From Ancylobacter lacus (GTDB lineage: Bacteria > Pseudomonadota > Alphaproteobacteria > Rhizobiales > Xanthobacteraceae), in assembly GCF_018390635.1 (NCBI RefSeq), contig NZ_JAHBGE010000047.1, positions 53,834 to 117,833 on the forward strand: 64,000 nucleotides of DNA. The letters are read 5' to 3'. The notes under the pieces were generated by a model that was given only the letters and a program-made list of their open reading frames with translations, did not search any database and was not told the origin of the DNA. Shown piece by piece: positions 56,001-64,000 of this stretch (the stretch's first letter is position 1; the number at the start of each line of letters is the position of its first letter). The position numbers and the translations under genes were made by a program.

Positions 56001-57887
56001 ATGTCCGAATCCATGTTCGAGAGGAAAGGGCGCTCCGTGCCTTTCGCCGCCGAGATCGCCGCCCTCGGGGTGGTGTTCGGCGACATCGGGACGAGCCCTC
56101 TCTACGCTTTCCGCCAGGGCCTGCTGGCGGTCGGCCAGAACAGCTTCACCACGGCGGACGTGCTCGGCCTGCTGTCGCTGATCACCTGGGCGATCATCCT
56201 CTCCGTGACCTGCAAATACGTCCTGCTGGTGCTGCGGGCGGACAATGACGGCGAAGGCGGCATCCTCGCCCTGCTCACCCTGCTGGACCTCCAGCGCAGC
56301 GCGGTGGGCGGGCGCATGTGGCTGCTGGTGGTGGGGCTGGTCGGCGGCGCCATGCTGATCGGCGACGGCGTGCTCACCCCGGCCATGTCGGTGCTCTCCG
56401 CCATCGAGGGGCTGGAGGTGGTGGCCCCCGCGCTCGACCACTGGATCGTGGCGGCGACGGTGGTGGTCATCCTCGGCGTCTTCCTCTCGCAGCAGGCCGG
56501 CACCGAGAAGATCGGCGCGTTCTATGGCCCGATCATGCTGGTGTGGTTCATCACGCTGGGCGGCATCGGCGTGCACGGCATCGTCCAGGCCCCGCAGGTC
56601 CTCACCGCGGTGGACCCCCGGCACGGCGTCATGCTGCTGGTGGACCACCCCTTCCTCGCCGGCGCCATCCTCGGCGCCACCTTCCTCGCCATCACCGGCG
56701 GCGAGGCGCTCTATGCCGATCTCGGCCATTTCGGCCGGCCGGTCATCGCCCGGGCCTGGCTGTTCGTGGCGATGCCGTCGCTGCTGCTGAACTATTACGG
56801 CCAGGGCGCCACCGTGCTGGTGGACCGCAACGCGGTGCGCAACCCGTTCTACGACCTGTCGCCGGACATCATCGACGTGCCGCTGCTGTTCCTCGCCGCG
56901 GCGGCCACCATCATCGCCTCGCAGGCGATCATCACCGGCGTGTTCTCGCTGGCCAAGCAGGCCATCGAGCTCGGCTATCTCCCGCCGATGCGGGTGCGCT
57001 ACACCAGCGAGCACAACGACCAGCACATCTATATCGGCCGGCTGAACTGGCTGCTGATGCTGGCCTGCATCGCGGTGGTGGTGTCGTTCGGCTCCTCCGA
57101 CCGGCTGGCCTCGGCCTATGGCATCGCGGTTGCCATGGCGATGGTCTCGACCACGGTGCTGTTCGTCGCCTATGTCCAGCGGAGCTGGCAGTGGCCGCTG
57201 CCGCTGCTGATTGTGCTGGCGGGCAGCCTCGCGGTGATCGACGTCTCCTTCGCCCTCGCCAACCTGACCAAGCTGCACGATGGCGGCTGGCTGCCCGTCG
57301 CCATCGCCGCCGTGGTGCTGGTGGTGATGGTGAGCTGGCGGCGGGGGCTGGAGGCGCTGGGCATCCAGCAGCGCCGCTTCACCGAGCCGCTGGACGAGTT
57401 CATCTCGCGCGGCCGGCCGGCCGGCTGCGCCACCAGCCACCGCACCGCCATCTTCCTCTCCCGCGCCGGGGCGATGACCCCGGTCGCGCTGAGCCGGCTG
57501 TCGAGCCTGCTCGACGTGCGCTTCTCCAAGGTGGTCATCGTCTCGGTGTGGATCGCCTCGCGCCCGCGCGTGCCGGTGGACGACCGGGTCCGCGTCACCG
57601 CGCTCGATGCCGAGCATGTGCGGGTGGACCTGCGCTTCGGCTACATGCAGCAGATCGACGTGCCGGCGGTGCTCGACCCGGCGCTGCACGCCCAGGGCGT
57701 CGACCCCGACGATTCGGTCTACCTGATCGGCCACGAGCGCATCGTGCCGCCGGACGAGATACGTGCGGTTCGCGACGTGCTTGCCCATATATTCGCTTTC
57801 CTGGCGCGCAACGCCGAACGGTCGGTGGACCGTTTCGGCCTGCCGCGGCCGCGCACGATCGAGATCGGCTACCCCGTCCGCCTGTGA
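56001..57887 (+). CDS. kup: Low-affinity potassium uptake protein Kup (Trk system KUP family)
   Basis: This 628-residue K+:H+ symporter has the N-terminal signature ALGVVFGDIGTSPLYAFRQ and about twelve membrane helices to residue about 430, including TGGEALYADLGHFGRPVIARAW (abridged) and NYYGQGA. A soluble C-terminal domain of about 190 residues follows. The ATG at 56001 starts at the conserved N-terminus. It may be influenced by the unusual leader upstream. Confidence 0.96.
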   Translation: MSESMFERKGRSVPFAAEIAALGVVFGDIGTSPLYAFRQGLLAVGQNSFTTADVLGLLSLITWAIILSVTCKYVLLVLRADNDGEGGILALLTLLDLQRSAVGGRMWLLVVGLVGGAMLIGDGVLTPAMSVLSAIEGLEVVAPALDHWIVAATVVVILGVFLSQQAGTEKIGAFYGPIMLVWFITLGGIGVHGIVQAPQVLTAVDPRHGVMLLVDHPFLAGAILGATFLAITGGEALYADLGHFGRPVIARAWLFVAMPSLLLNYYGQGATVLVDRNAVRNPFYDLSPDIIDVPLLFLAAAATIIASQAIITGVFSLAKQAIELGYLPPMRVRYTSEHNDQHIYIGRLNWLLMLACIAVVVSFGSSDRLASAYGIAVAMAMVSTTVLFVAYVQRSWQWPLPLLIVLAGSLAVIDVSFALANLTKLHDGGWLPVAIAAVVLVVMVSWRRGLEALGIQQRRFTEPLDEFISRGRPAGCATSHRTAIFLSRAGAMTPVALSRLSSLLDVRFSKVVIVSVWIASRPRVPVDDRVRVTALDAEHVRVDLRFGYMQQIDVPAVLDPALHAQGVDPDDSVYLIGHERIVPPDEIRAVRDVLAHIFAFLARNAERSVDRFGLPRPRTIEIGYPVRL

Positions 57888-58101
57888 GGGCGGCCCCGGG
57901 CCGGCCGGCGGAGGGCCTTGCCATCGCCTTGAACTGCGACGAAAAGACCCCACCCCGCCGGGCGGGAGCCGCGCGCCGCGCGGAGCCCGCATGTTACCAA
58001 GGCACGGCGACGAACTTCCGGTACGTAAACCGCGACGCGGCGGGGCGGCCCGGCACATGACGGCAGACGAGGCGGCCAGCACGGCATGGCACCGGCAGGG
58101 C

Positions 58102-58135
58102 ATGGACAAGTTGAAGGCATGGGCAAGTTGAAGGC
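58102..58135 (+). repeat. 17-bp tandem duplication of a start-codon region
   Basis: Two adjacent 17-bp copies, ATGGACAAGTTGAAGGC (58102-58118) and ATGGGCAAGTTGAAGGC (58119-58135), differ at one base. Each begins with ATG. Because 17 is not a multiple of three, only the second ATG opens the long flippase-like gene; the first yields a nine-codon peptide ending at TGA 58129-58131. Confidence 0.9.
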
Positions 58136-59213
58136 CATCGGCGCATTCCTGCGGGACAAGGTCGGCTGGCACGGGCTCGGCGTGCTGGCGAGCCTCGTGA
58201 TCATCGGCATCGCCGCCACCGTGCTCTACGAGATGCTGCGGAACATCCGCCCGCACGAGGTGCTGGCCGCCCTCACCGCGACCGACCCGTGGCGCATCGC
58301 GGTGGCGGCGGGCTGCGTGGCGGCGGCCTATTTCACCCTCACCTTCTATGACTGGTTCGCCCTGCGCACCATCGGGCGCCCGCACGTGCCCTACCGGGTG
58401 GCGGCGCTGGCCTCCTTCACCTCCTATTCGATCGGCCACAATGTCGGCTTCTCCGCCTTCACCGGCGGCACGGTGCGCTACCGCATCTATTCCCGCTACG
58501 GCCTCGGCGCGGTGGACGTGGCGAAGCTGTGCTTCGTCACCGGCCTGACCTTCTGGCTCGGCAATGTCACCATCCTCGGGCTGGGCATCACCATCGAGCC
58601 GTCGGCGGCGAGCGCGGTGGACCAACTGCCGCCCTGGATCAACCGGCTGATCGGGCTCGGGCTGCTCGCCGGCCTCGCCGCCTATGTGGCGTGGGTCGGG
58701 CTGAAGCCACGGCGCATCGGCATCGGCAAGGAGCACTGGACCGTCACCCTGCCCGGCGCCCGGCTCACCGCGCTGCAGATCGGCATCGGCATCGTCGACC
58801 TCGCCTTCTGCGCGGCGGCGATGTACGTGCTGATGCCGCAGCAGCCCTATATCGACCCGATCGCGCTGGGCGTCGTGTTCATCTCGGCGACGCTGCTGGG
58901 CTTCGCCTCGCACGCGCCGGGCGGGCTCGGCGTGTTCGACGCGGCGATGCTGGTGGCGCTGTCGCAGTTCGACCGCGAGGCGCTGCTCGGGGCGCTGCTG
59001 CTGCTGCGCCTGCTCTATTACGTCGTGCCCTTTGCGCTGGCGCTGGTGCTGCTGGGCGCGCGGGAGATTCTGGTGAGCCGCGCCGACCGCCGCAACCCGC
59101 CGGCGGCGGCGCCCGGCGGCAGCGCCGCGCCGACCGTGCTGCACCCGGCGCCGGCCCCGGACGGGCCGCGGCAGCCGGAGACCGCGGGCGAGCCGCGCCG
59201 CGCCTCCCGCTGA
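58119..59213 (+). CDS. Lysylphosphatidylglycerol synthase-like / UPF0104 integral membrane protein
   Basis: This 364-residue protein has about eight membrane helices and matches the flippase-like LPG_synthase_TM (UPF0104) family, with YSIGHNVGFSAFTGGTVRYRIYSRYGL (abridged) near residues 100-127 and GFASHAPGGLGVFDAAMLVAL near 267-287. It lacks the cytosolic aminoacyl-transferase domain of full MprF, so a lipid-translocating or unknown membrane role is likely. The start is the second of two tandemly duplicated ATGs, and translation may be affected by the nine-codon reading from the first. Confidence 0.82.
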   Translation: MGKLKAIGAFLRDKVGWHGLGVLASLVIIGIAATVLYEMLRNIRPHEVLAALTATDPWRIAVAAGCVAAAYFTLTFYDWFALRTIGRPHVPYRVAALASFTSYSIGHNVGFSAFTGGTVRYRIYSRYGLGAVDVAKLCFVTGLTFWLGNVTILGLGITIEPSAASAVDQLPPWINRLIGLGLLAGLAAYVAWVGLKPRRIGIGKEHWTVTLPGARLTALQIGIGIVDLAFCAAAMYVLMPQQPYIDPIALGVVFISATLLGFASHAPGGLGVFDAAMLVALSQFDREALLGALLLLRLLYYVVPFALALVLLGAREILVSRADRRNPPAAAPGGSAAPTVLHPAPAPDGPRQPETAGEPRRASR

Positions 59214-59271
59214 TCCCTCCCACCGGCGGCGCCACGGCGCATGGAAGGCAACGTCACCCCGGAGGCCGCGG

Positions 59272-59895
59272 TCAGCGACCGAGGCCGGGCAGCATGTTCT
59301 CGAGGCCCAGCAGGCTTTCCATGCTCTTGGGGATGTGCCGCACCTTCACCCCCGGCGGCAGGTCCATGCGGGCGGGGTCCTGCGGCCCGCGCGTCACGCG
59401 GGTGGCCTCGAACAGGGTCTGCGGCTGGTCGCGCAGGAAGGTCTGCGCCCGCACCACGATGCCGTCGGGCGTGACGCAGGCATCCACCGTGCCGGAGCTG
59501 GTGGTGGTGCGCCAGACGTCGCAGATCTCGTTCGCCACCCGGTCGCGGTGCAGCCATTCGCCCTCGTCGGGCAGATTGAGGAAGAGATAGTCGCGCGGCA
59601 GGTCGAGCTCGACCGCGTTGCCGCGCAGGCCCTGGATGTCGGCCAGCACGACCAGCTTTTCCTTGCCGCGGTCGAGGAAGCCGGTCACCGCCCCCTTCCC
59701 CGCCAGCCCGACATCGATGCGCAGCCGCCGCCCGGAGGCGGCGATGTCGAGCAGCACATTGTCCGCCGCGACCCGGCCGGAGACGGCATAGTCGCCGTGC
59801 GGCGCCGGGATCGGGTCGGCGCAGGCCGCCTGCGCGCACAACCCGGCGCAGAAGGCGAGGACGCCGGCAGCGGCCCGGCCGCGCAGCGGCTTCAT
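59272..59895 (-). CDS. Secreted hypothetical protein
   Basis: This 207-residue protein has a signal peptide (MKPLRGRAAAGVLAFCAGLC then AQAACA) and a beta-rich mature part (GDYAVSGRVAADNVLLDIAASGRRLRIDV, abridged) reminiscent of lipoprotein-carrier or DUF4412-like folds. I cannot assign it firmly. Two mature cysteines (EICDVW, VDACVT) may pair in the periplasm. Its ATG overlaps the ppk2 stop as ATGA, so it is translationally coupled to ppk2. Confidence 0.7.
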   Translation of the reverse strand: MKPLRGRAAAGVLAFCAGLCAQAACADPIPAPHGDYAVSGRVAADNVLLDIAASGRRLRIDVGLAGKGAVTGFLDRGKEKLVVLADIQGLRGNAVELDLPRDYLFLNLPDEGEWLHRDRVANEICDVWRTTTSSGTVDACVTPDGIVVRAQTFLRDQPQTLFEATRVTRGPQDPARMDLPPGVKVRHIPKSMESLLGLENMLPGLGR

Positions 59896-61184
59896 GCCCC
59901 GGCCGCCCCGCTGGCCTCGCGGGCGAGGTAGGCGGCGCCGTCGAGCACGATCGCCGGGTCCGGCACGCCGATGGCGCGGTCGTCCCGCCCCTCATAGGGC
60001 AGGTGGGCCAGCAGGTGGCGGATGGTGCCGAGCCGGGTGCGCATCTTGTCGTTGCCGAGCACCGCGGTCCAGGGCGCCTGCGGGCGGTGGGTCGCCGCGA
60101 TCATGGTGTCGCGGGCACGCGAGATCGCGTCCCAGCGGGCCGGCGCCGCGAGGTCCACCGGCGAGAGCTTCCACCGCTTCAGCGGGTCCTTCTGCCGGTC
60201 GAACAGCCGCTTGAGCTGCATCTCCCGGCCGATATCCAGCCAGAACTTGAAGAGGCGGATGCCGTCCTCCACCAGCATGGTCTCGAACACCGGGGTCTGC
60301 TCGAGGAAATGCGCGGTCTGCAGCGGGGTGCAGAACCCCATCACCGGCTCCACCACGGCGCGGTTGTACCAGGAGCGGTCGAAGATCACGATCTCGCCGC
60401 GGCTCGGCATGTGGGCGACGTAGCGCTGGAAATACCACTGCCCGGCCTCGGCCTCGGTGGGCTTGGCGAGCGCCACCACCCGCACCGAGCGGGGATTGAG
60501 ATGCTGGGTGAGGCGGTGGATGGTGCCGCCCTTGCCGGCGGCGTCGCGCCCCTCGAACACGATGGCGACCCGCTCGCCGGTGTCGCGCACCCATTTCTGA
60601 ACCTTCAGCAGCTCGATCTGCAGCGTGGTCAGCTCGCGCTCATAGGCCTTGCGCTTGGGCCGGTCGGGATAGGGATAGCCGCCGCTGCGGTAGGCGGCAC
60701 GGGCGATGAGGGGATCGAGCGCGGGCGCTTCCAGCGAGAAGGCGGCCAGCGCCCGGCCCAGCGCGTCGGCCGGCTTCGTCGCCTCCGCCCCGGCGCGCGT
60801 GCCGGCCCCGGCGGTCTCGTCCGTGGATGCGCCGGGCTTGCTCCCGGCCTTGCCGTTCTTGGTCTTGGCGTCCTTGGTCTTGGCGTCCTTGGCCTTGGCG
60901 CCCTTGGTCTCGGAGTCCTTGGCCTTGGCATTTTTGGCCTTGGCGTTTTTGGCCTTGCCGGCGCCAGCCTCGTCCTGCGCGGCGCGGTCCGCGGCGGCGT
61001 CCCCGTCATCCGGCGCCGGGCCGGCCGCGCCGGCCGCGTGCGGCGACGCCGCCACGACGGCCGCGAGCGCGGCCCCGGCCTCGGCGAGCGCCGCCTGCGC
61101 CCGCTCCACCGGCTCCGCGCCGGGGGCCGCCGGCTTGTCCTTCCTGCTGCCGCGCACGCGCGGCCGGGAATCGGTCTTGGCCAT
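59892..61184 (-). CDS. ppk2: Polyphosphate kinase 2 (PPK2) with a Lys-rich repeat N-terminus
   Basis: This 430-residue protein has a normal PPK2 catalytic domain from about residue 155: Walker A FEGRDAAGKGGTIHRL (near 210-225), lid/Arg region HLNPRSVRVVALAKPTEAE, Walker B IVIFDRSWYNRAVVEPVMGF. It interconverts polyphosphate and nucleoside di/triphosphates. The first 150 residues are Ala-rich, and residues about 77-116 form a run of K-A-K-N/D-type repeats resembling histone H1 tails. ATG 61184 is favoured over GTG 61193. It diverges from phoR, in keeping with phosphate storage. Confidence 0.92.
   Translation of the reverse strand: MAKTDSRPRVRGSRKDKPAAPGAEPVERAQAALAEAGAALAAVVAASPHAAGAAGPAPDDGDAAADRAAQDEAGAGKAKNAKAKNAKAKDSETKGAKAKDAKTKDAKTKNGKAGSKPGASTDETAGAGTRAGAEATKPADALGRALAAFSLEAPALDPLIARAAYRSGGYPYPDRPKRKAYERELTTLQIELLKVQKWVRDTGERVAIVFEGRDAAGKGGTIHRLTQHLNPRSVRVVALAKPTEAEAGQWYFQRYVAHMPSRGEIVIFDRSWYNRAVVEPVMGFCTPLQTAHFLEQTPVFETMLVEDGIRLFKFWLDIGREMQLKRLFDRQKDPLKRWKLSPVDLAAPARWDAISRARDTMIAATHRPQAPWTAVLGNDKMRTRLGTIRHLLAHLPYEGRDDRAIGVPDPAIVLDGAAYLAREASGAAGA
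60857..60958. repeat. Degenerate coding minisatellite in ppk2
   Basis: On the plus strand, TTGGCGTCC/TTGGTC/TTGGCC-type units of about 15-18 bp recur (period around 9 and 18), which translate on the minus strand to K-A-K-N, K-A-K-D and K-T-K-D repeats. Their near identity suggests slippage-driven length variation in frame. Confidence 0.75.
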
Positions 61185-61402
61185 CGTCACCACTGAATTT
61201 TGATGTCTCGCACGGGACGGGCCGTGCAGGATCCGGCGATCATACCTATCAGCAGTGCCCGCGATGGCAAATCCGGGGCGGATGGGGCCATCTCACGGGC
61301 GCCGGACGCCCCGGCGGGGCAAAAGGCCCCGCGGGTCGGAAAAGCCGGTCGGGCGCGTGCGCTCGTCACGCCACGTTCAACAAAGCTGTGCGAGGATCGT
61401 TC

Positions 61403-62722
61403 ATGTCCCATAGCGATTCGACCCCTCCCTCCGACGAGCCGCTGTCGTCGCGGCTCGCCGCGGCGCGTTGGGTACTCATCGCCGGTTTCGCGGGGCTTGC
61501 CGCCGCGGTGATGGCGGACGGCGTTCATGTCGCGGTCGCGCTGGTCATCGCCGGGCTGCTGCTGGTCGGCGCGGCGCTGCCCGGCCGCCGGCGCCCGGTG
61601 GCGGCGGCGCTCGCCCGCTTCGCCGGGGACAACCGGCTGTCGGCGCCGGCGCCGATCGAGAACCGGCTCGCCGCGCTGGTGCAGGCGCTGCCCGAGGCGG
61701 CGATGCTGCTCGATCCCCGGGGCACCGTGCTGGTGGCCAACCAGCAGGCGGCGCGCACGGTGGCGAGCGTGCGGGTGGGCGACCCCGTTTCCTTCGCCGT
61801 GCGCGTGCCCGAGGTGCTGGAGGCGGTGCGCTCCGCCAGCGCCGACGGCGAATCCCGCCGGGTGGAATTCGTCGAGCGGGTGCCGATCGACCGCTGGCTC
61901 CAGGCCGACGTGGTGCCGATCCGCTTCGGCGCGGGCGAGCGGCGCCAGCCCGACGCGACCCTCCTCACCTTCCGCGACCTCACCCAGCAGCGCCGGGTCG
62001 AGCAGATGCGGGTGGACTTCATCGCCAATGCCAGCCACGAGCTGCGCACCCCGCTCGCCTCGCTCTCGGGCTTCATCGAGACGCTGCAGGGCCCCGCCCG
62101 CAACGACACCGCGGCCCGCGAGCGCTTCCTCAAGATCATGTCGGAGCAGGCCCGCCGGATGTCCCGGCTGATCGACGACCTGCTGTCGCTCTCGCGCATC
62201 GAGATGTCGGCCCATGTCCGGCCGGAAGCCGAGATCGACCTCGTCGCGGTGATCGCCCATGTCCGCGAGACGCTCGGCCCGCTGGCGCGGGAGCGCGGCG
62301 TGAACGTGCAGTTCGCCCAGCCGCCGGCGGCGGTGATGGTGCGCGGCGACCGCGACGAGCTGATCCGGGTGTTCGAGAACCTGGTGGAGAACGCGCTGAA
62401 ATATGGCGGCACCGGCGAGCGGGTGGACATCGCCCTCACCCGCGACGGCGCCGAGGTGGTGGCGAGCGTGCGCGATTTCGGCCCCGGCATCGCCCCCGAG
62501 CACCTGCCCCGCCTGACCGAGCGGTTCTACCGGGTGGACACCGCGCATTCGCGCGAGCAGGGCGGTACCGGGCTCGGCCTCGCCATCGTCAAGCACATCG
62601 TCGCCCGCCACCGCGGCCGCCTCGTTATCGAGAGCCGGCCCGGCGAGGGCGCGACCTTTGCCGTGCGGCTTCGCGGGCGTTTCGTTGATGCCCCGCAAAG
62701 CGGCGTGAGTTCAGCGGCTTAG
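61403..62722 (+). CDS. phoR: Phosphate regulon sensor histidine kinase PhoR
   Basis: This 439-residue protein has two N-terminal membrane segments (ARWVLIAGFAGLAAAV, VALVIAGLLLVGAAL), a PAS domain (about 95-205), the HisKA dimerisation helix FIANASHELRTPLASLSGFIETL (abridged) with the phospho-accepting His, and the ATPase with ENLVENALKYG, FGPGIAPEHLPRLTERFYRVD and GGTGLGLAIVKHIV. The position before pstS and a Pho box identifies it as PhoR, though PhoB is not in the window. CGAGGATCG precedes ATG 61403. Confidence 0.93.
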   Translation: MSHSDSTPPSDEPLSSRLAAARWVLIAGFAGLAAAVMADGVHVAVALVIAGLLLVGAALPGRRRPVAAALARFAGDNRLSAPAPIENRLAALVQALPEAAMLLDPRGTVLVANQQAARTVASVRVGDPVSFAVRVPEVLEAVRSASADGESRRVEFVERVPIDRWLQADVVPIRFGAGERRQPDATLLTFRDLTQQRRVEQMRVDFIANASHELRTPLASLSGFIETLQGPARNDTAARERFLKIMSEQARRMSRLIDDLLSLSRIEMSAHVRPEAEIDLVAVIAHVRETLGPLARERGVNVQFAQPPAAVMVRGDRDELIRVFENLVENALKYGGTGERVDIALTRDGAEVVASVRDFGPGIAPEHLPRLTERFYRVDTAHSREQGGTGLGLAIVKHIVARHRGRLVIESRPGEGATFAVRLRGRFVDAPQSGVSSAA

Positions 62723-62723
62723 A

Positions 62724-62752
62724 CTGTCATAGAGGCGTCACCCACCCGTCAT
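62724..62752 (+). promoter_or_regulatory. Pho box (PhoB binding site) of three direct repeats
   Basis: CTGTCAT (62724-62730), GCGTCAC (62735-62741) and CCGTCAT (62746-62752) are 7-bp direct repeats with 4-bp spacers and an exact 11-bp period, the canonical PhoB half-site layout. It begins two bases after the phoR stop and lies 102 bp before the pstS start, so pstS has its own PhoB-dependent promoter. Confidence 0.9.
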
Positions 62753-62854
62753 AGCACCTTGGCGCCATACCGATACACATCCCGCGTGACCGCTTTCCGT
62801 CGCCTCCGGCCCCGACCGGAACGCAACCGGACTCACGAGCCAAGGAGAAGACCT

Positions 62855-63895
62855 TTGAAAATCGCACATATTCTCGGCGCCGCCGCCCTCGTGGCCGGCA
62901 GCGTGTTTTCGGGCGGCGTGTTCGCTGCCGACATCAATGGCGCGGGCGCTTCCTTTCCGGCTCCCGCCTATCAGGCCTGGGGCGCCGCCTACAAGGCGAA
63001 GACCGGCACCGGCGTGAACTACCAGTCCATCGGCTCGGGCGGCGGTCAGAACCAGATCATCAACCGCACCGTCGATTTCGGCGCCTCCGACGCCCCGATG
63101 GCCGACGACAAGCTGACCACCAACAACCTGCTGCAGTTCCCCACCGTGATCGGCTCGGTGGTCGCGATCGTGAACGTCGACGGCGTCGAGGGCCTCACCC
63201 TGTCCGGCCCGGTCATCGCCGACATCTACCAGGGCAAGATCACCAAGTGGAGCGACGCCAAGATCGCCGAGCTGAACAAGGGCAAGAAGCTGCCGGACGC
63301 CGCCATCGTCCCGGTCTACCGCTCGGACAGCTCCGGCACCTCCTACGTCTTCACCTCCTACCTCGCCTCCTCCAGCGCCGACTGGAAGTCCAATGTCGGC
63401 GCCGCCACCTCGGTCCAGTGGCCGACCGGCGCGGGCGCGAAGGGCAATGAAGGCGTTGCCGGCACCGTGAAGAACACCAAGGGCGCCATCGGCTACGTCG
63501 AATACGTCTACGCCGCCGCCAACAAGCTCGCGACCACCGACCTCGTGAACAAGGCCGGCAAGGTGGTGAAGCCGGACGTGAGCACCTTCACCGCCGCGGC
63601 CGCCGCCGCCGACTGGAAGGGCGCCAAGAACTTCAACGCCTCGATGATCGACACCGCCGGCGCCGACGCCTGGCCGATCGTCTCCGCCACCTTCATCCTG
63701 CTGCCGAAGAACCCCACCAGCGGCGCGCAGTCGGCCGAGGTCATGAAGTTCTTCGACTGGGCCTACGGCAAGGAAGGCGACGAGATCGCCGAGAAGCTGC
63801 ACTACATCCCGCTGCCGGAAGCCGTGATCCAGGACGTCCGCAAGGCGTGGGCTTCCGAAGTGAAGGCCGACGGCAAGGCCGTCTGGACCAACTGA
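62855..63895 (+). CDS. pstS: Phosphate ABC transporter substrate-binding protein PstS
   Basis: This 346-residue periplasmic phosphate-binding protein has a signal peptide (KIAHILGAAALVAGSVFSGG then VFAADIN). Phosphate-contact motifs are GAGASFPAPAYQAW, IGSGGGQNQIINRTVDFGASDAPM (abridged) and YRSDSSGTSYVFTSYL. The start is TTG 62855, preceded by a strong AAGGAGAAG; a longer upstream reading has no ribosome-binding site. PhoB control is shown by the Pho box upstream. Confidence 0.97.
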   Translation: MKIAHILGAAALVAGSVFSGGVFAADINGAGASFPAPAYQAWGAAYKAKTGTGVNYQSIGSGGGQNQIINRTVDFGASDAPMADDKLTTNNLLQFPTVIGSVVAIVNVDGVEGLTLSGPVIADIYQGKITKWSDAKIAELNKGKKLPDAAIVPVYRSDSSGTSYVFTSYLASSSADWKSNVGAATSVQWPTGAGAKGNEGVAGTVKNTKGAIGYVEYVYAAANKLATTDLVNKAGKVVKPDVSTFTAAAAAADWKGAKNFNASMIDTAGADAWPIVSATFILLPKNPTSGAQSAEVMKFFDWAYGKEGDEIAEKLHYIPLPEAVIQDVRKAWASEVKADGKAVWTN

Positions 63896-63911
63896 TCCCC
63901 GACACGCCCGT

Positions 63912-63937
63912 CGGGCGGCGCCAGCCGGCGCCGCCCG
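63912..63937 (+). terminator. Hairpin after pstS
   Basis: CGGGCGGCGCC and GGCGCCGCCCG form a perfect 11-bp stem with an AGCC loop, 16 bp after the pstS stop. With no U-tract it probably stabilises pstS mRNA and partly ends transcription before the downstream permease genes. Confidence 0.65.
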
Positions 63938-63967
63938 GCCCCGTTCGACCCCCGGCCTTCCCGTAGT

Positions 63968-64000
63968 ATGGTTGACGCCCGCAGGTCCGCGCCTGCCGCG
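63968..64000 (+). CDS. Possible start of pstC (phosphate ABC permease), cut by window edge
   Basis: An ATG at 63968 opens MVDARRSAPAA and runs off the right edge. pstC normally follows pstS, and its N-terminus is variable and hydrophilic, so this may be its start. The ribosome-binding site is weak and only 11 codons are visible, so this is context-based inference. Confidence 0.3.
   Translation, partial: MVDARRSAPAA

Overview
The window is a high-G+C (roughly 70% by eye), gene-dense chromosomal segment of an alphaproteobacterium. Several neighbourhoods are typical of Hyphomicrobiales: argB / pyrimidine 5'-nucleotidase / dapD / dapE, a cysQ-like / DUF4170 / DUF374 / waaA / lpxK / DUF2093 / xseA block, dnaK-dnaJ-pmtA-pyrF, and mmcB-mutS. 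A Xanthobacteraceae-type bacterium (Ancylobacter/Starkeya-like) is my best guess, but that is inference from gene content and no marker gene settles it. I found no rRNA, tRNA, CRISPR array, insertion sequence or prophage.

Layout. 1-1.6 kb: an 8-bp tandem repeat running off the left edge, a palindromic operator, a persulfide-sensor type ArsR (SqrR/BigR-like) and two YeeE/YedE half-transporters for sulfur compounds. 1.8-8.2 kb: a polar amino-acid/amide type ABC transporter (binding protein plus a fused permease-ATPase), a stand-alone acetamidase/formamidase, and a 779-residue protein joining an AraC-type regulator to a second complete amidase domain. 8.2-11.4 kb: a thioesterase and an arsenic operon arsR-arsC-ACR3-arsH with a clear operator. 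11.5-14.2 kb: a tightly overlapped GST / queG / epimerase operon. 14.4-25.5 kb: VOC protein, TIM-barrel isomerase, dnaK-dnaJ, pmtA-like methyltransferase, FMN reductase, pyrF, tandem DUF1330 protein, rpsU, GNAT, small secreted proteins, a NUDIX hydrolase and a mini-porin-like protein. 25.5-29.5 kb: lysine/arginine biosynthesis on the minus strand. 29.7-36.6 kb: MATE pump, split chromate transporter, mmcB, mutS and a StbDE-type toxin-antitoxin pair. 36.7-47.6 kb: ppdK, DoxX, DUF3096, glyS with a large low-G+C in-frame insert, an MFS transporter, a fic remnant, glyQ and xseA. 47.8-55.3 kb: the lipid A/Kdo block, GATase and TetR. 56-64 kb: kup, a flippase-like membrane protein, ppk2, and phoR-pstS with a three-repeat Pho box; pstC may begin at the right edge.

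How the genes work together. The amide block looks like a self-contained uptake, hydrolysis and regulation unit. The ars block couples arsenate reduction to arsenite export and organoarsenical oxidation. The right end is a phosphate/polyphosphate module under PhoB/PhoR control.

The two strongest leads are the AraC-amidase fusion at 5843-8182 and the roughly 135-residue insert inside glyS at about 41008-41425, which has about 50% G+C (hand count) against about 70% around it.
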